DNA of 38,230 nt from Actinomycetota bacterium (GTDB taxonomy: Bacteria; Actinomycetota; Acidimicrobiia; Acidimicrobiales; CAIXPF01). Below, piece by piece: positions 1 to 7,173 of the stretch. Position 1 is the stretch's first letter. Each line of letters begins with the position of its first letter. Under the pieces are notes generated by a model. That model was not told the origin of the DNA and did not search any database. It saw only the letters and a program-made list of their open reading frames with translations. The DNA lies in NCBI GenBank assembly GCA_016870475.1, contig VGBO01000018.1:1-38230 (forward strand), given 5' to 3'. The position numbers and the translations under genes are program-made.

Positions 1-1
1 G

Positions 2-523
2 CCGGCGAAGAATTCGAAGGCCGCGGCGCCGGCGAAGGCCTCCAAGCCTGCTCCTGCTCCTGCCCCGGCTCCGAAGGCGAAAGCTGCTCCGGCCACCAGG
101 GCGAAGGCTCCCAAGGTCTCGCCGGCTCCGAAGGCGGCGTCGTCACTGAAGTCGTTCGGCGCCAAGTTCCTCGGTCAGCAGCGTGCCGTCCTCGTCGAGG
201 AACGCTCGCGGCACATGCAGTCGGCGGAGCGCTGGACCGCCGAGGCCGACTCGCTCATGAGCGAGCGTGAACCGGGCGACGTCCAGTTCGACGAGGAATC
301 CGGCGAGGGCGACTCGCTCGCCGTCGAGCGCGATCGGGATCTCGCCCTGTCCGCACAGGCCCGGGCCCAGGTGGAGCAGATCGACGCGGCGGTCGCTCGC
401 CTCGACGCCGACGCCTACGGAATCTGCGTCGCCTGTGGTCAGGTGATCGTTCGGGAACGCCTCGAGGCGATCCCGTGGGCGGCGGAGTGCGTGACCTGCA
501 AGGCCGGCTCGATCTACTCCTGA
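2..523 (+). CDS. TraR/DksA-family zinc-finger protein, 5' end outside window
   Basis: The reading frame is open from the first bases, so the protein starts upstream; 173 residues are visible. The first ~45 visible residues are a low-complexity tail of Lys, Ala and Pro (PAKA and KAPK-like units). An acidic helical stretch follows, then a C-terminal four-cysteine zinc finger (CVAC at visible residues 142-145 and CVTC at 163-166), the signature of the DksA/TraR C-terminal zinc finger. Family members bind the RNA polymerase secondary channel and alter promoter response, often with ppGpp; this role is known for the family and inferred here. An internal ATG at 215 would give a 102-residue protein, but the conserved composition upstream and the open frame favour the longer form. 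The basic tail resembles histone H1-like tails and could bind nucleic acid. Confidence 0.8.
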   Translation, partial: PAKNSKAAAPAKASKPAPAPAPAPKAKAAPATRAKAPKVSPAPKAASSLKSFGAKFLGQQRAVLVEERSRHMQSAERWTAEADSLMSEREPGDVQFDEESGEGDSLAVERDRDLALSAQARAQVEQIDAAVARLDADAYGICVACGQVIVRERLEAIPWAAECVTCKAGSIYS

Positions 524-561
524 CCCTTCGGCGTCGGAGACCGCTGCGTCGGTCCCGGGGA

Positions 562-567
562 TAGCAT
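562..567 (+). promoter_or_regulatory. -10 element (TAGCAT) for proC, probably leaderless
   Basis: TAGCAT fits the actinobacterial TAnnnT -10 pattern and ends six bases before the GTG start of proC. Transcription would therefore begin at or next to the start codon. No Shine-Dalgarno sequence precedes the GTG and no convincing -35 is seen. Confidence 0.45.
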
Positions 568-573
568 CCGACC

Positions 574-1365
574 GTGCGGCAGCTCCAGGTCATCGGCGGC
601 GGGAAGATGGGCGAGGCCCTCCTCGGCGGGCTCCTCGAGTCCGGGTGGACCGACGCGGCCGGGCTGCGGGTCGTCGAGCCCGTGGCGGCGCGTCGAGCGG
701 AACTCCTCGACCGGTTCCCGGGCGTGGAGGTCACCACCGACCTCGCTGCGGGCGCCGACCACCTGATCGCGGTCAAGCCCGGTGAGGTCGCCGGCGTGTG
801 CCGTGCGCTCGCCGAACTCGGGGGTGTGCGGCGGGTCCTGTCGGTCGCCGCCGGCGTGCCGACGGCGCGCCTCGAGGAGGCCCTCGGTACCGGGGTCGCT
901 GTCGTGCGAGCGATGCCGAACACCCCGGCCCTCATCGGAATGGGCGCCGCGGCGATCGCCGCTGGGACAGCCGCCACCGCGGAGGACCTCGACTGGGCCG
1001 AGTCGGTGCTCACGGCCGTCGGGGTCGTCGCCCGGGTCGAGGAGTCCCAGATCGACGCCGTCACCGGTCTGTCCGGCTCGGGTCCCGCCTACGTCTTCCT
1101 CGTGGCCGAGGCGATGATCGAGGCCGGCGTCCTCGTCGGGCTCAGTCGCCCGGTCGCCGAACGTCTCGCGGTCCAGACCCTCGTCGGTTCGGCGGCACTG
1201 CTGCAGAGCGGCGATCGCTCCGCGGCCGACCGACGGGCCGACGTCACCTCGCCGGGCGGCACGACCGCCGCCGGGTTGCAGGTGCTCGAGCGTGCAGCGG
1301 TCCGTGCTGCCTTCCTCGACGCCGTGGCCGCGGCGACCGCACGGTCCGCCGAGCTCGGGCGCTGA
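574..1365 (+). CDS. proC: Pyrroline-5-carboxylate reductase
   Basis: This 263-residue protein catalyses the last step of proline synthesis, reducing 1-pyrroline-5-carboxylate with NAD(P)H in the cytoplasm. The N-terminus has the Rossmann dinucleotide motif GGGKMGEAL (residues 8-16). The middle carries AMPNTPALIG, and the C-terminal dimerisation domain carries the family signature VTGLSGSGPAY and SPGGTTAAGL. Length is normal for ProC (about 260-280). The GTG start is placed directly at the first Rossmann strand, so little or no upstream sequence is missing. It is followed after 7 bases by the SAM hydrolase-like gene. No other proline genes are nearby. Confidence 0.95.
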   Translation: MRQLQVIGGGKMGEALLGGLLESGWTDAAGLRVVEPVAARRAELLDRFPGVEVTTDLAAGADHLIAVKPGEVAGVCRALAELGGVRRVLSVAAGVPTARLEEALGTGVAVVRAMPNTPALIGMGAAAIAAGTAATAEDLDWAESVLTAVGVVARVEESQIDAVTGLSGSGPAYVFLVAEAMIEAGVLVGLSRPVAERLAVQTLVGSAALLQSGDRSAADRRADVTSPGGTTAAGLQVLERAAVRAAFLDAVAAATARSAELGR

Positions 1366-1372
1366 GCCGTCG

Positions 1373-2239
1373 ATGTCGCGCTACGACACGGTCACCTTCT
1401 TGTCGGACTACGGCCGGGTCGACGAGTTCGTCGGCGTGGTGCACTCCGTCATCCGTTCGATCGCCCCACATGCGGGAATCATCGACCTGACCCACGACGT
1501 CGCCCCCTACGACGTGCGTGCGGCCGGGCTCGTACTCGCCCGGTCGGCGCAGTACCTCTGCCCCGGTGTCGTCCTCGCCGTCGTGGACCCGGGCGTGGGC
1601 ACCGACCGCCGACCGATCGCCGTCGAGGTCGGTGGCGGCCAGTCGGTGCTCGTCGGCCCCGACAACGGTGTGCTCGCGCCGGCGGTCGCAATGGTCGGTG
1701 GCGCCTCCCGGGCCGTGGTACTCGACGACGAGCAGTTCCACCTCCCCTCACCGGGCCCGACGTTCGCCGGGCGTGACGTGTTCGCGCCGGTCGTGGGCAA
1801 CCTCTGCGCCGGGACACCGTTCGAGGCGCTCGGGACGGCGATCGATCCGCTGAGCCTCCGACCCGCGCTCATGAACCTGAGCCGCATCGAGGGAGACGGG
1901 GTCGAGGGTGAGGTGCTGTGGGAGGACCGGTACGGCAACCTGCAGCTCAACATCGACCCGGACGACGTCGAGGCGTACGGCGAACGGATCACGGTGCGTC
2001 TCGGCGACCGGATCCGCATGGCCCGCCGGGTTCGCACCTACGCCGAGATCCGCACCGGCGAGCTCGGTCTGGTCGTGGACAGCTACGGCATGCTCGCGCT
2101 CGTCGCCGACCGGGCTTCCGCGGCCGGCGAGCTGCGGATCGGTGCGGGCGACCCGGTGCGGCTCGAATCGGCACCGGACGACAACGGCGCGGACGGGGTG
2201 ACGGTCGCCGTCGAGCTCGGCACCAGGAGGCAACCATGA
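1373..2239 (+). CDS. SAM hydroxide adenosyltransferase-like protein (DUF62 family)
   Basis: The 288-residue protein matches the SAM hydrolase/halogenase superfamily, whose hydrolase members split S-adenosylmethionine to adenosine and methionine with water as nucleophile. Recognisable segments are FLSDYG near residue 9, DLTHDV near 38, VDPGVGTDRR at 71-80, GPDNGVL near 95, FAGRDVFAP at 131-139, and a C-terminal beta domain with WEDRYGNLQLNI. Asp72 and Arg79 match the first two residues of the described Asp-Arg-His triad. The position where His is expected is Ala132. I chose ATG 1373 because the first conserved strand follows directly; an upstream ATG at 1292 would overlap proC by 74 bases. Its stop overlaps the next small gene (ATGA). 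Confidence 0.85.
   Translation: MSRYDTVTFLSDYGRVDEFVGVVHSVIRSIAPHAGIIDLTHDVAPYDVRAAGLVLARSAQYLCPGVVLAVVDPGVGTDRRPIAVEVGGGQSVLVGPDNGVLAPAVAMVGGASRAVVLDDEQFHLPSPGPTFAGRDVFAPVVGNLCAGTPFEALGTAIDPLSLRPALMNLSRIEGDGVEGEVLWEDRYGNLQLNIDPDDVEAYGERITVRLGDRIRMARRVRTYAEIRTGELGLVVDSYGMLALVADRASAAGELRIGAGDPVRLESAPDDNGADGVTVAVELGTRRQP
2225..2230 (+). promoter_or_regulatory. Strong ribosome binding site for the 29-residue ORF
   Basis: AGGAGG lies five bases before ATG 2236, inside the last codons of the preceding gene. It is one of the best Shine-Dalgarno sites in the window and is the main reason to accept the small ORF as a gene. Confidence 0.6.
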
Positions 2240-2325
2240 GACCGGCCACCACGATCGCCGTCGCCGTCCTGCTCGGGATCATCCTCCTCGCGACGATGGC
2301 CCAGTTCGTCTTCCTCGTGCGCTGA
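2236..2325 (+). CDS. 29-residue single-helix membrane peptide
   Basis: The ORF encodes 29 residues: a short start with Arg and two Thr, then one continuous hydrophobic stretch (about residues 7-28) ending in Arg. This is the pattern of a single transmembrane helix. An AGGAGG site sits five bases upstream. The ATG overlaps the TGA of the SAM hydrolase-like gene as ATGA, which suggests translational coupling. I recognise no family. It could be a small regulatory membrane peptide, or a partner of the upstream enzyme or of the respiratory complexes. Function is unknown and the case rests on start-site quality and composition. Confidence 0.55.
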   Translation: MRPATTIAVAVLLGIILLATMAQFVFLVR

Positions 2326-2410
2326 TCACCCTCCTCCCGGCGCCGCGACGGCCCTGCGCGACGTGACGCGAGGCACATCCTCCCGGTCGCGACCCCGGCC
2401 GACCGGTCGG

Positions 2411-2416
2411 TACGAT
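2411..2416 (+). promoter_or_regulatory. -10 element (TACGAT) upstream of rex
   Basis: TACGAT fits the TAnnnT pattern and ends nine bases before ATG 2426, consistent with leaderless or near-leaderless rex mRNA. The -35 is weak (GCGACC about 17 bases upstream). No convincing inverted-repeat Rex operator is visible here. Confidence 0.4.
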
Positions 2417-2425
2417 GAGGTCTTC

Positions 2426-3076
2426 ATGGACCGCATCCCCCGGCGCATCCCTGCGGCAACCGTCGCCCGCCTGCCGGAGTACCTGCGCATCCTCGTCGGC
2501 CTCGCGAGCGATCGGATCTCCACCGTGTCCTCCGACCGCCTCGCCGAGCTCGCCGGCGTCAACGGCGCGAAGGTGCGCAAGGACCTGTCCTACCTCGGCA
2601 CCTACGGCACGCGGGGCGTCGGCTACGACGTCGACTACCTCCTGTTCCAGATGCGGGAGGCACTCGGCCTCACCCAGGACTGGCCCGTCGTCGTGGTGGG
2701 GGCAGGCAACCTCGGACGGGCACTCGCCAACTACGGAGGGTTCGGAGAGCGCGGGTTCCCGGTCGCGGCGATCGTCGACAGTGACCCGACGAAGGTCGGC
2801 ACCGAGATCGGCGGCACGATCGTGCAGCCGGTATCCGACCTCGCCGGCATCGTGGCCACGCACCGGCACGTCATCGGCGTCATCGCCACACCGGGCCACG
2901 TCGCCCAGGAAGTAGCGGACGCGCTCGTGGTCGCGGGCGTGCAGGCGATCCTGAACTTCGCGCCCGCGCTCGTCTCGGTCCCGCCGAACGTGTCGCTCCG
3001 AAAGGTCGACCTCGCGCTCGAGCTCCAGGTCCTCAGCTTCTACCAATCCCACCGCGAGACACGGGCCGTCGGGTGA
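2426..3076 (+). CDS. rex: Redox-sensing transcriptional repressor Rex
   Basis: Rex proteins bind DNA when NADH/NAD+ is low and release it when NADH rises, controlling respiratory and fermentative genes. The 216-residue protein has an N-terminal winged helix (about residues 10-75) with the conserved RKDLSYLGTYGTRGVGYDV segment. A Rossmann domain follows with VGAGNLGRAL at 91-100 and Asp at the end of the second strand (IVDSD), favouring NAD(H). The C-terminal swapped helix ends in FYQSHRE. ATG 2426 is chosen because the family N-terminus (RIPxATVxRLPxYLR) begins there; an upstream ATG at 2363 would add 21 atypical residues. It lies upstream of hemA as in the known streptomycete rex-hemACD arrangement. 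Confidence 0.95.
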   Translation: MDRIPRRIPAATVARLPEYLRILVGLASDRISTVSSDRLAELAGVNGAKVRKDLSYLGTYGTRGVGYDVDYLLFQMREALGLTQDWPVVVVGAGNLGRALANYGGFGERGFPVAAIVDSDPTKVGTEIGGTIVQPVSDLAGIVATHRHVIGVIATPGHVAQEVADALVVAGVQAILNFAPALVSVPPNVSLRKVDLALELQVLSFYQSHRETRAVG

Positions 3077-3210
3077 CCCGCCGTCGAGGCGTTCCGGCGA
3101 CGGGACGTGACTGGCCGTCGTGCACTCGACTGGGGCATGCTCGGAGCCGCTTCCCGGTTGCGGGTCGTGCGCCCGTCCGTCCGCACCGGACCGGGTGAGG
3201 AGTCCCCACC

Positions 3211-4482
3211 GTGCCCGTCGTCGCCATCGGCCTGAACCATCGGAGTGCACCGCTCGACCTGCTCGAGCGGGTCGCCGTGTCGGCCGACCGCGTCCCGAAG
3301 CTGCTCGCCGATCTCTGCGACGGCGAGGTCGTGAGCGGGGCGGTCGTCGTGGCGACCTGCCACCGGCTCGAGTGCTACCTCGACGCCGAGCGGTTCCACG
3401 ACACCCTCCACCACGTCCGGGACACGCTCGCCGTGCACACCGACACCGGGTCGACGTTGCTCGCGGACCACCTCGTCGCGTACTTCGACGGCGAGGCGAT
3501 CGATCACCTCTTCACGGTCAGCGCCGGCCTCGACTCCGCCGTGCTCGGCGAGCACGAGATCCTCGGCCAGGTGCGTGTCTCCTGGGAACGGTCGCAGGCG
3601 GAGGGCGTCGTCACGCCGGCGTTGAGCCTGCTCTTCCGTCGAGCGGTCGAGGTCGGTAAGCGGGTCCGCACCGAGACGGGCCTTGCCCGTGGGACGGCCT
3701 CGATCTCCCATGCTGCGGTCGAGCTCGCCGCCGAGTCCGTCGGTGATCTCGTCGGCCGACGCGTGCTCGTGCTCGGAGCCGGCGACATGGGGTCGGGGAT
3801 TGCCACGGCCTCGGTCGGTGCGGAAGCCGGCAGCGTGGTCGTGATGAACCGCTCGGCCGAACGGGCCGAACGTCTCTGCGCCGAACTCGGCCCCCGTGCC
3901 GTTCCGGCGCCATGGGATGCACTCGACCGTGAGCTCGTCGCCGCCGACGTGGTCATCTGCTCGACCGGGGCGACCGAACCGGTGCTCGAGCGATCCCGAT
4001 TCGAGACGTTGCTGCCGCGTCGTGCGGGTCGTCCGCTCGTCGTCGTCGACGTGGCCATGCCGCGAGACGTCGACCCGGCCGTGCGCGGCATGGACGGGGT
4101 CGTCGTCGCCGACCTCGACGACCTGCGGGCGCGCGCCGAGCGTGGTCTCGATGAGCGGCGACATGCCGTCGTCGCCGCCCAGGCGATCGTGTCCTCGGCG
4201 GTCACCCGCTACGCCGACGAACGGGCCGCACGGCTGGCGGATCCGGTGATCACTGCGCTGCGGGGTGCAGCGGAAGACCTCCGCCGGAGCGAGCTCGAAC
4301 GGTACGAGGCCCGCCTGGCGCACCTCTCGGCCGGCGACCGTGACGCCGTCGACGCGCTCACCCGGACCCTGCTCGCCAAGCTGCTCCACGGCCCGACGGT
4401 CGCGCTGCGTGACGCAGCGGGCGGATCCCGGGGGAACCGTCTCGCCGACGCCGTGAGCGAGCTCTTCGGCCTCGAGTCCTGA
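3211..4482 (+). CDS. hemA: Glutamyl-tRNA reductase
   Basis: HemA reduces the glutamate on glutamyl-tRNA(Glu) to glutamate-1-semialdehyde with NADPH, the committed step of C5 tetrapyrrole synthesis. The 423-residue protein has the N-terminal catalytic domain with GLNHRSAP at 7-14 and the nucleophile Cys50 in TCHRLE. The usual family motif is TCNRTE, so the residue after the Cys is His instead of Asn. GLDSAVLGEHEILGQVR is clear, followed by the NADP-binding domain (VLGAGDMGSG) and a C-terminal dimerisation helix bundle. GTG 3211 is preceded by GTGAGGAG at 3195-3202. The gene follows rex after 134 bases and precedes hemC by 15 bases. Confidence 0.95.
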   Translation: MPVVAIGLNHRSAPLDLLERVAVSADRVPKLLADLCDGEVVSGAVVVATCHRLECYLDAERFHDTLHHVRDTLAVHTDTGSTLLADHLVAYFDGEAIDHLFTVSAGLDSAVLGEHEILGQVRVSWERSQAEGVVTPALSLLFRRAVEVGKRVRTETGLARGTASISHAAVELAAESVGDLVGRRVLVLGAGDMGSGIATASVGAEAGSVVVMNRSAERAERLCAELGPRAVPAPWDALDRELVAADVVICSTGATEPVLERSRFETLLPRRAGRPLVVVDVAMPRDVDPAVRGMDGVVVADLDDLRARAERGLDERRHAVVAAQAIVSSAVTRYADERAARLADPVITALRGAAEDLRRSELERYEARLAHLSAGDRDAVDALTRTLLAKLLHGPTVALRDAAGGSRGNRLADAVSELFGLES

Positions 4483-4497
4483 GCGGCGCCGTCAGGG

Positions 4498-5388
4498 ATG
4501 GCACTCCGCATCGCCACCCGGTCGAGCGCGCAGGCGCTCGCCCAGACGGGCTGGGTCGCTGATCGCCTCCGAGCCGCGCACCCCGGCCTCGAGGTCGCCC
4601 TCGTCCCCACCGAGACGACCGGGGACCTCGACAGGTCGTCGCCGATCTGGGAGCTCGGTGGTAAGGGCGTGTTCGCGAAGGAGGTACAGGTCGCCGTGCT
4701 GTCCGGCGCAGCGGATCTGGCCGTCCACTCGGGCAAGGATCTCCCCTCGTCCACGCCGGAGGGGTTGACCGTCGCCGCGGTCCCGACCCGCCGTGACCCC
4801 CGTGACGCCCTCGTCGGTTCCCGTCTCGCCGACCTTGCGCCGGGGGCCCGGGTGGCGACCGGGTCGATCCGACGGCGCGCCCAGCTCGCAGCGCTGCGCC
4901 CCGATCTCACCTTCGCCGGTCTGCGGGGCAACATCGCCACCCGTCTCGAGCGGGCGGCGGAGCACGACGCGATCGTGATCGCCGTCGCGGCGCTGCAGTG
5001 GCTCGACCTCACCGAACGCATCGCCGAGGTGCTCGAACCGGACCGGATGCTGCCCCAGGTCGCGCAGGGGACCCTCGCCGTTGAGTGCCGGTCGGACGAT
5101 TCGTCGACGGCGGCACTGCTCGCGCCGCTCGAGGACGCGGTTGCTCGGCGCTGCTTCGAGGCGGAACGGTCGTTCCTCCGGACCCTCGGCGGCGACTGCT
5201 CCCTCCCCGCGGGGGTGTTCGCCGTCCCGCTCGAGGACGGCCGAGGGGTGTCGCTCGAGGCCGTGGTCGCCGCCGTCGACGGCACGACCGTGCTCCGGCA
5301 TCGTGTGGTCGGAGCACCCGTCGACGCCGGTCGGGCGGCTGCCGAGTACCTCCTCGCTTCCGGCGGCGCGGCACTGTTGGGTCGGTGA
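4498..5388 (+). CDS. hemC: Porphobilinogen deaminase (hydroxymethylbilane synthase)
   Basis: HemC polymerises four porphobilinogen units into hydroxymethylbilane. The 296-residue protein starts with the typical RIATRSSAQALAQT. It has the catalytic Asp in AVHSGKDLPS (Asp81), the TGSIRRRAQL segment, LRGNIATRL, and the dipyrromethane cofactor attachment Cys234 in GGDCSLPAG. Length is usual for the family (about 300). The ATG follows the hemA stop by 15 bases, and hemD starts 7 bases after the hemC stop, so hemA-hemC-hemD very likely form one transcript. Confidence 0.95.
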   Translation: MALRIATRSSAQALAQTGWVADRLRAAHPGLEVALVPTETTGDLDRSSPIWELGGKGVFAKEVQVAVLSGAADLAVHSGKDLPSSTPEGLTVAAVPTRRDPRDALVGSRLADLAPGARVATGSIRRRAQLAALRPDLTFAGLRGNIATRLERAAEHDAIVIAVAALQWLDLTERIAEVLEPDRMLPQVAQGTLAVECRSDDSSTAALLAPLEDAVARRCFEAERSFLRTLGGDCSLPAGVFAVPLEDGRGVSLEAVVAAVDGTTVLRHRVVGAPVDAGRAAAEYLLASGGAALLGR

Positions 5389-5395
5389 GGGCAGC

Positions 5396-6139
5396 GTGGC
5401 ATCGGCGACCCGACCACTCGAGGGGCGTCGGATCGTCGTGACCCGACCGGCATCGCAGGCGGCCGAGCTCGCCGAACCGCTCCGGGCGCTCGGGGCGGAG
5501 GTGGTCCTCCTGCCGACGATCGAGATCGTCCCACCGCTCGACGGGGGAGCAGCGCTCGATGCGGCGCTCGCCCACCTCGCCGACTACCGGTGGCTGGTCG
5601 TCACCTCGGTGAACGGTGCGGACGCCGTGCTCGCCCGGCGACCCGACCGCCCCTCCGGGTTGGGGGTCGCGGCGATCGGCCCGGCGACCGCCGAGCGGAT
5701 GCGGCGCGGCGGCTGGGCGGTCGATCTCGTACCCGACGCCTACGTCGCGGAGGCGCTCCTCGACGCGCTCGGGCACCCTGGAGCCGTGGGTGACGCGGTG
5801 CTCGTCGCCCGGGCTGCCGTCGCCCGTGACGTGCTCCCCGTGGGCCTGCGGGAGCGGGGTTGGGTGGTGGAGGTCGTCGACGCCTACCGCACGGTCGACA
5901 CGACCGTCGATGCCGATGCGGTCCGGCGTGCCGCAGGGGCGGACACCGTCACGTTCACGTCACCCTCGACCGTCGAACGGTTCGTGCGGCTCGTCGGTGC
6001 CGCCGACGTGCCGCCGCTGGTTGCCTGCATCGGACCGGTGACGGCGGACGCCGCCCGGGCGGCCGGGCTGACGGTCTCCGTCGAGGCATCGACGTACACG
6101 GTCGCCGGCCTCGTCGCTGCGCTCGTCGCAAGGTCGTGA
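5396..6139 (+). CDS. hemD: Uroporphyrinogen-III synthase
   Basis: HemD closes hydroxymethylbilane with inversion of ring D to uroporphyrinogen III. The protein has 247 residues. Conservation is low in this family; recognisable parts are the opening GRRIVVTRPASQAAELAEPLRALGA-like strand and helix, the LPTIEIVPP segment, WLVVTSVNGADAVL, and the late TFTSPSTVERF with ACIGPVTADAARAAGL. I chose GTG 5396, which lies 7 bases after the hemC stop, because the first conserved strand begins ten codons later; the frame is open further upstream through hemC but without family sequence. Position between hemC and hemB strongly supports the call. Confidence 0.9.
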   Translation: MASATRPLEGRRIVVTRPASQAAELAEPLRALGAEVVLLPTIEIVPPLDGGAALDAALAHLADYRWLVVTSVNGADAVLARRPDRPSGLGVAAIGPATAERMRRGGWAVDLVPDAYVAEALLDALGHPGAVGDAVLVARAAVARDVLPVGLRERGWVVEVVDAYRTVDTTVDADAVRRAAGADTVTFTSPSTVERFVRLVGAADVPPLVACIGPVTADAARAAGLTVSVEASTYTVAGLVAALVARS

Positions 6140-6156
6140 CCGCCGGCACCGCGGGA

Positions 6157-6162
6157 TAACGT
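6157..6162 (+). promoter_or_regulatory. -10 element (TAACGT) upstream of hemB, leaderless pattern
   Basis: TAACGT matches TAnnnT and ends six bases before the GTG start of hemB, the same geometry as at proC. A GTGAC box at 6136-6140 could serve as a poor -35. No Shine-Dalgarno sequence is present. hemB may therefore have its own start site in addition to read-through from hemA-C-D. Confidence 0.4.
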
Positions 6163-6168
6163 CCCTGC

Positions 6169-7152
6169 GTGGCCTTCCCGCAGCGTCGTCTCCGTCGTCT
6201 CCGTCGTACTTCTACGCTCCGCCGCATGGTCGCGGAGACCGCACTCACCGTCGACGACCTCGTCGCCCCGTTGTTCGTGCGGGAGGGGATCGACACGCCC
6301 CAGCCGATCGCCTCGCTGCCGGGTGTCGTGCAGCACACCCGCGCGTCGCTGCGGCGCGAGGTCGCCGAGCTCCGGGCGCTCGGTGTGCCGGCGATCATCC
6401 TGTTCGGCGTGCCGGAGCGGAAGGATCCCCAGGGTTCCGGCGCATGGGACCCCGACGGGATCGTGCAGGTGGCGCTCGCCGACCTGCGGGACGACGTCGG
6501 CGACGACGTGGTCCTCATGACCGACCTCTGTCTCGACGAGTACACGTCGCACGGGCACTGCGGCGTGCTCGACGACGACGGTCAGCCCGACAACGACGCG
6601 ACCCTCGAGCTGTACGCGCAGGTGGCGCTCGCGCAGGCCGAGGCCGGCGCCGACATCGTCGCCCCGTCCGGGATGATGGACGGCCAGGTGCTCGCCATCC
6701 GCGAGGCGCTCGACGAAGAAGGTTGGTCCGACGTGGCGATCCTCGCCTATGCGGCGAAGTACGCGTCGGCGCTCTACGGGCCCTTCCGCGACGCGGTCGA
6801 CGTCACCATCGTCGGCGGCGGTGACCGCAAAGGGTACCAGCAGGACTACCGGAACGCGCGTGAGGCGCTCGAGGAGATCCGGTTCGACCTCGACGAGGGC
6901 GCCGACATGCTCATGGTGAAGCCGGCGGTCACCTACCTCGACGTGATCACCCGTGCCCGCGCCCTCGTCGACGTGCCGATCGCCGCGTACCACGTGTCCG
7001 GCGAGTACGCGATGGTGAAGGCTGCCGCCGAGCGCGGTTGGATCGACGGTCCCGCCGTCGCTCTCGAACAGCTCACCGCGGTGAAGCGGGCCGGCGCCGA
7101 CCTCGTGCTCACCTACTTCGCGCGTGAGCTCGCCGAACTGTTCGCCGACTGA
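6169..7152 (+). CDS. hemB: Delta-aminolevulinic acid dehydratase (porphobilinogen synthase)
   Basis: HemB condenses two 5-aminolevulinate molecules to porphobilinogen. The 327-residue protein has the two catalytic lysines, Lys197 in YAAKYAS and Lys251 in MVKPAVTYLD. The metal-site loop reads DLCLDEYTSHGHCG, giving Cys121, Asp123 and Cys131. The classic zinc enzymes have three cysteines here, so the middle ligand position is Asp and the site is mixed. The phosphate-type loop VGGGDRKGYQQDY and the magnesium-binding type glutamate region are conserved. GTG 6169 gives the expected arginine-rich N-terminal arm (PQRRLRRLRRT). It is followed by hemL after 21 bases. Confidence 0.95.
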   Translation: MAFPQRRLRRLRRTSTLRRMVAETALTVDDLVAPLFVREGIDTPQPIASLPGVVQHTRASLRREVAELRALGVPAIILFGVPERKDPQGSGAWDPDGIVQVALADLRDDVGDDVVLMTDLCLDEYTSHGHCGVLDDDGQPDNDATLELYAQVALAQAEAGADIVAPSGMMDGQVLAIREALDEEGWSDVAILAYAAKYASALYGPFRDAVDVTIVGGGDRKGYQQDYRNAREALEEIRFDLDEGADMLMVKPAVTYLDVITRARALVDVPIAAYHVSGEYAMVKAAAERGWIDGPAVALEQLTAVKRAGADLVLTYFARELAELFAD

Positions 7153-7160
7153 CCGGCGGA

Positions 7161-7166
7161 TAGTGT
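7161..7166 (+). promoter_or_regulatory. -10 element (TAGTGT) upstream of hemL, leaderless pattern
   Basis: TAGTGT lies in the short hemB-hemL gap and ends seven bases before the GTG of hemL. No Shine-Dalgarno sequence precedes that GTG. The -35 is not recognisable. Confidence 0.38.
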
Positions 7167-7173
7167 CGACCGG

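Noticed and set aside
2363-2425. Upstream extension of Rex
   Set aside because: The extra 21 residues are not family-like and would include the probable promoter -10 box; ATG 2426 begins the conserved N-terminus.
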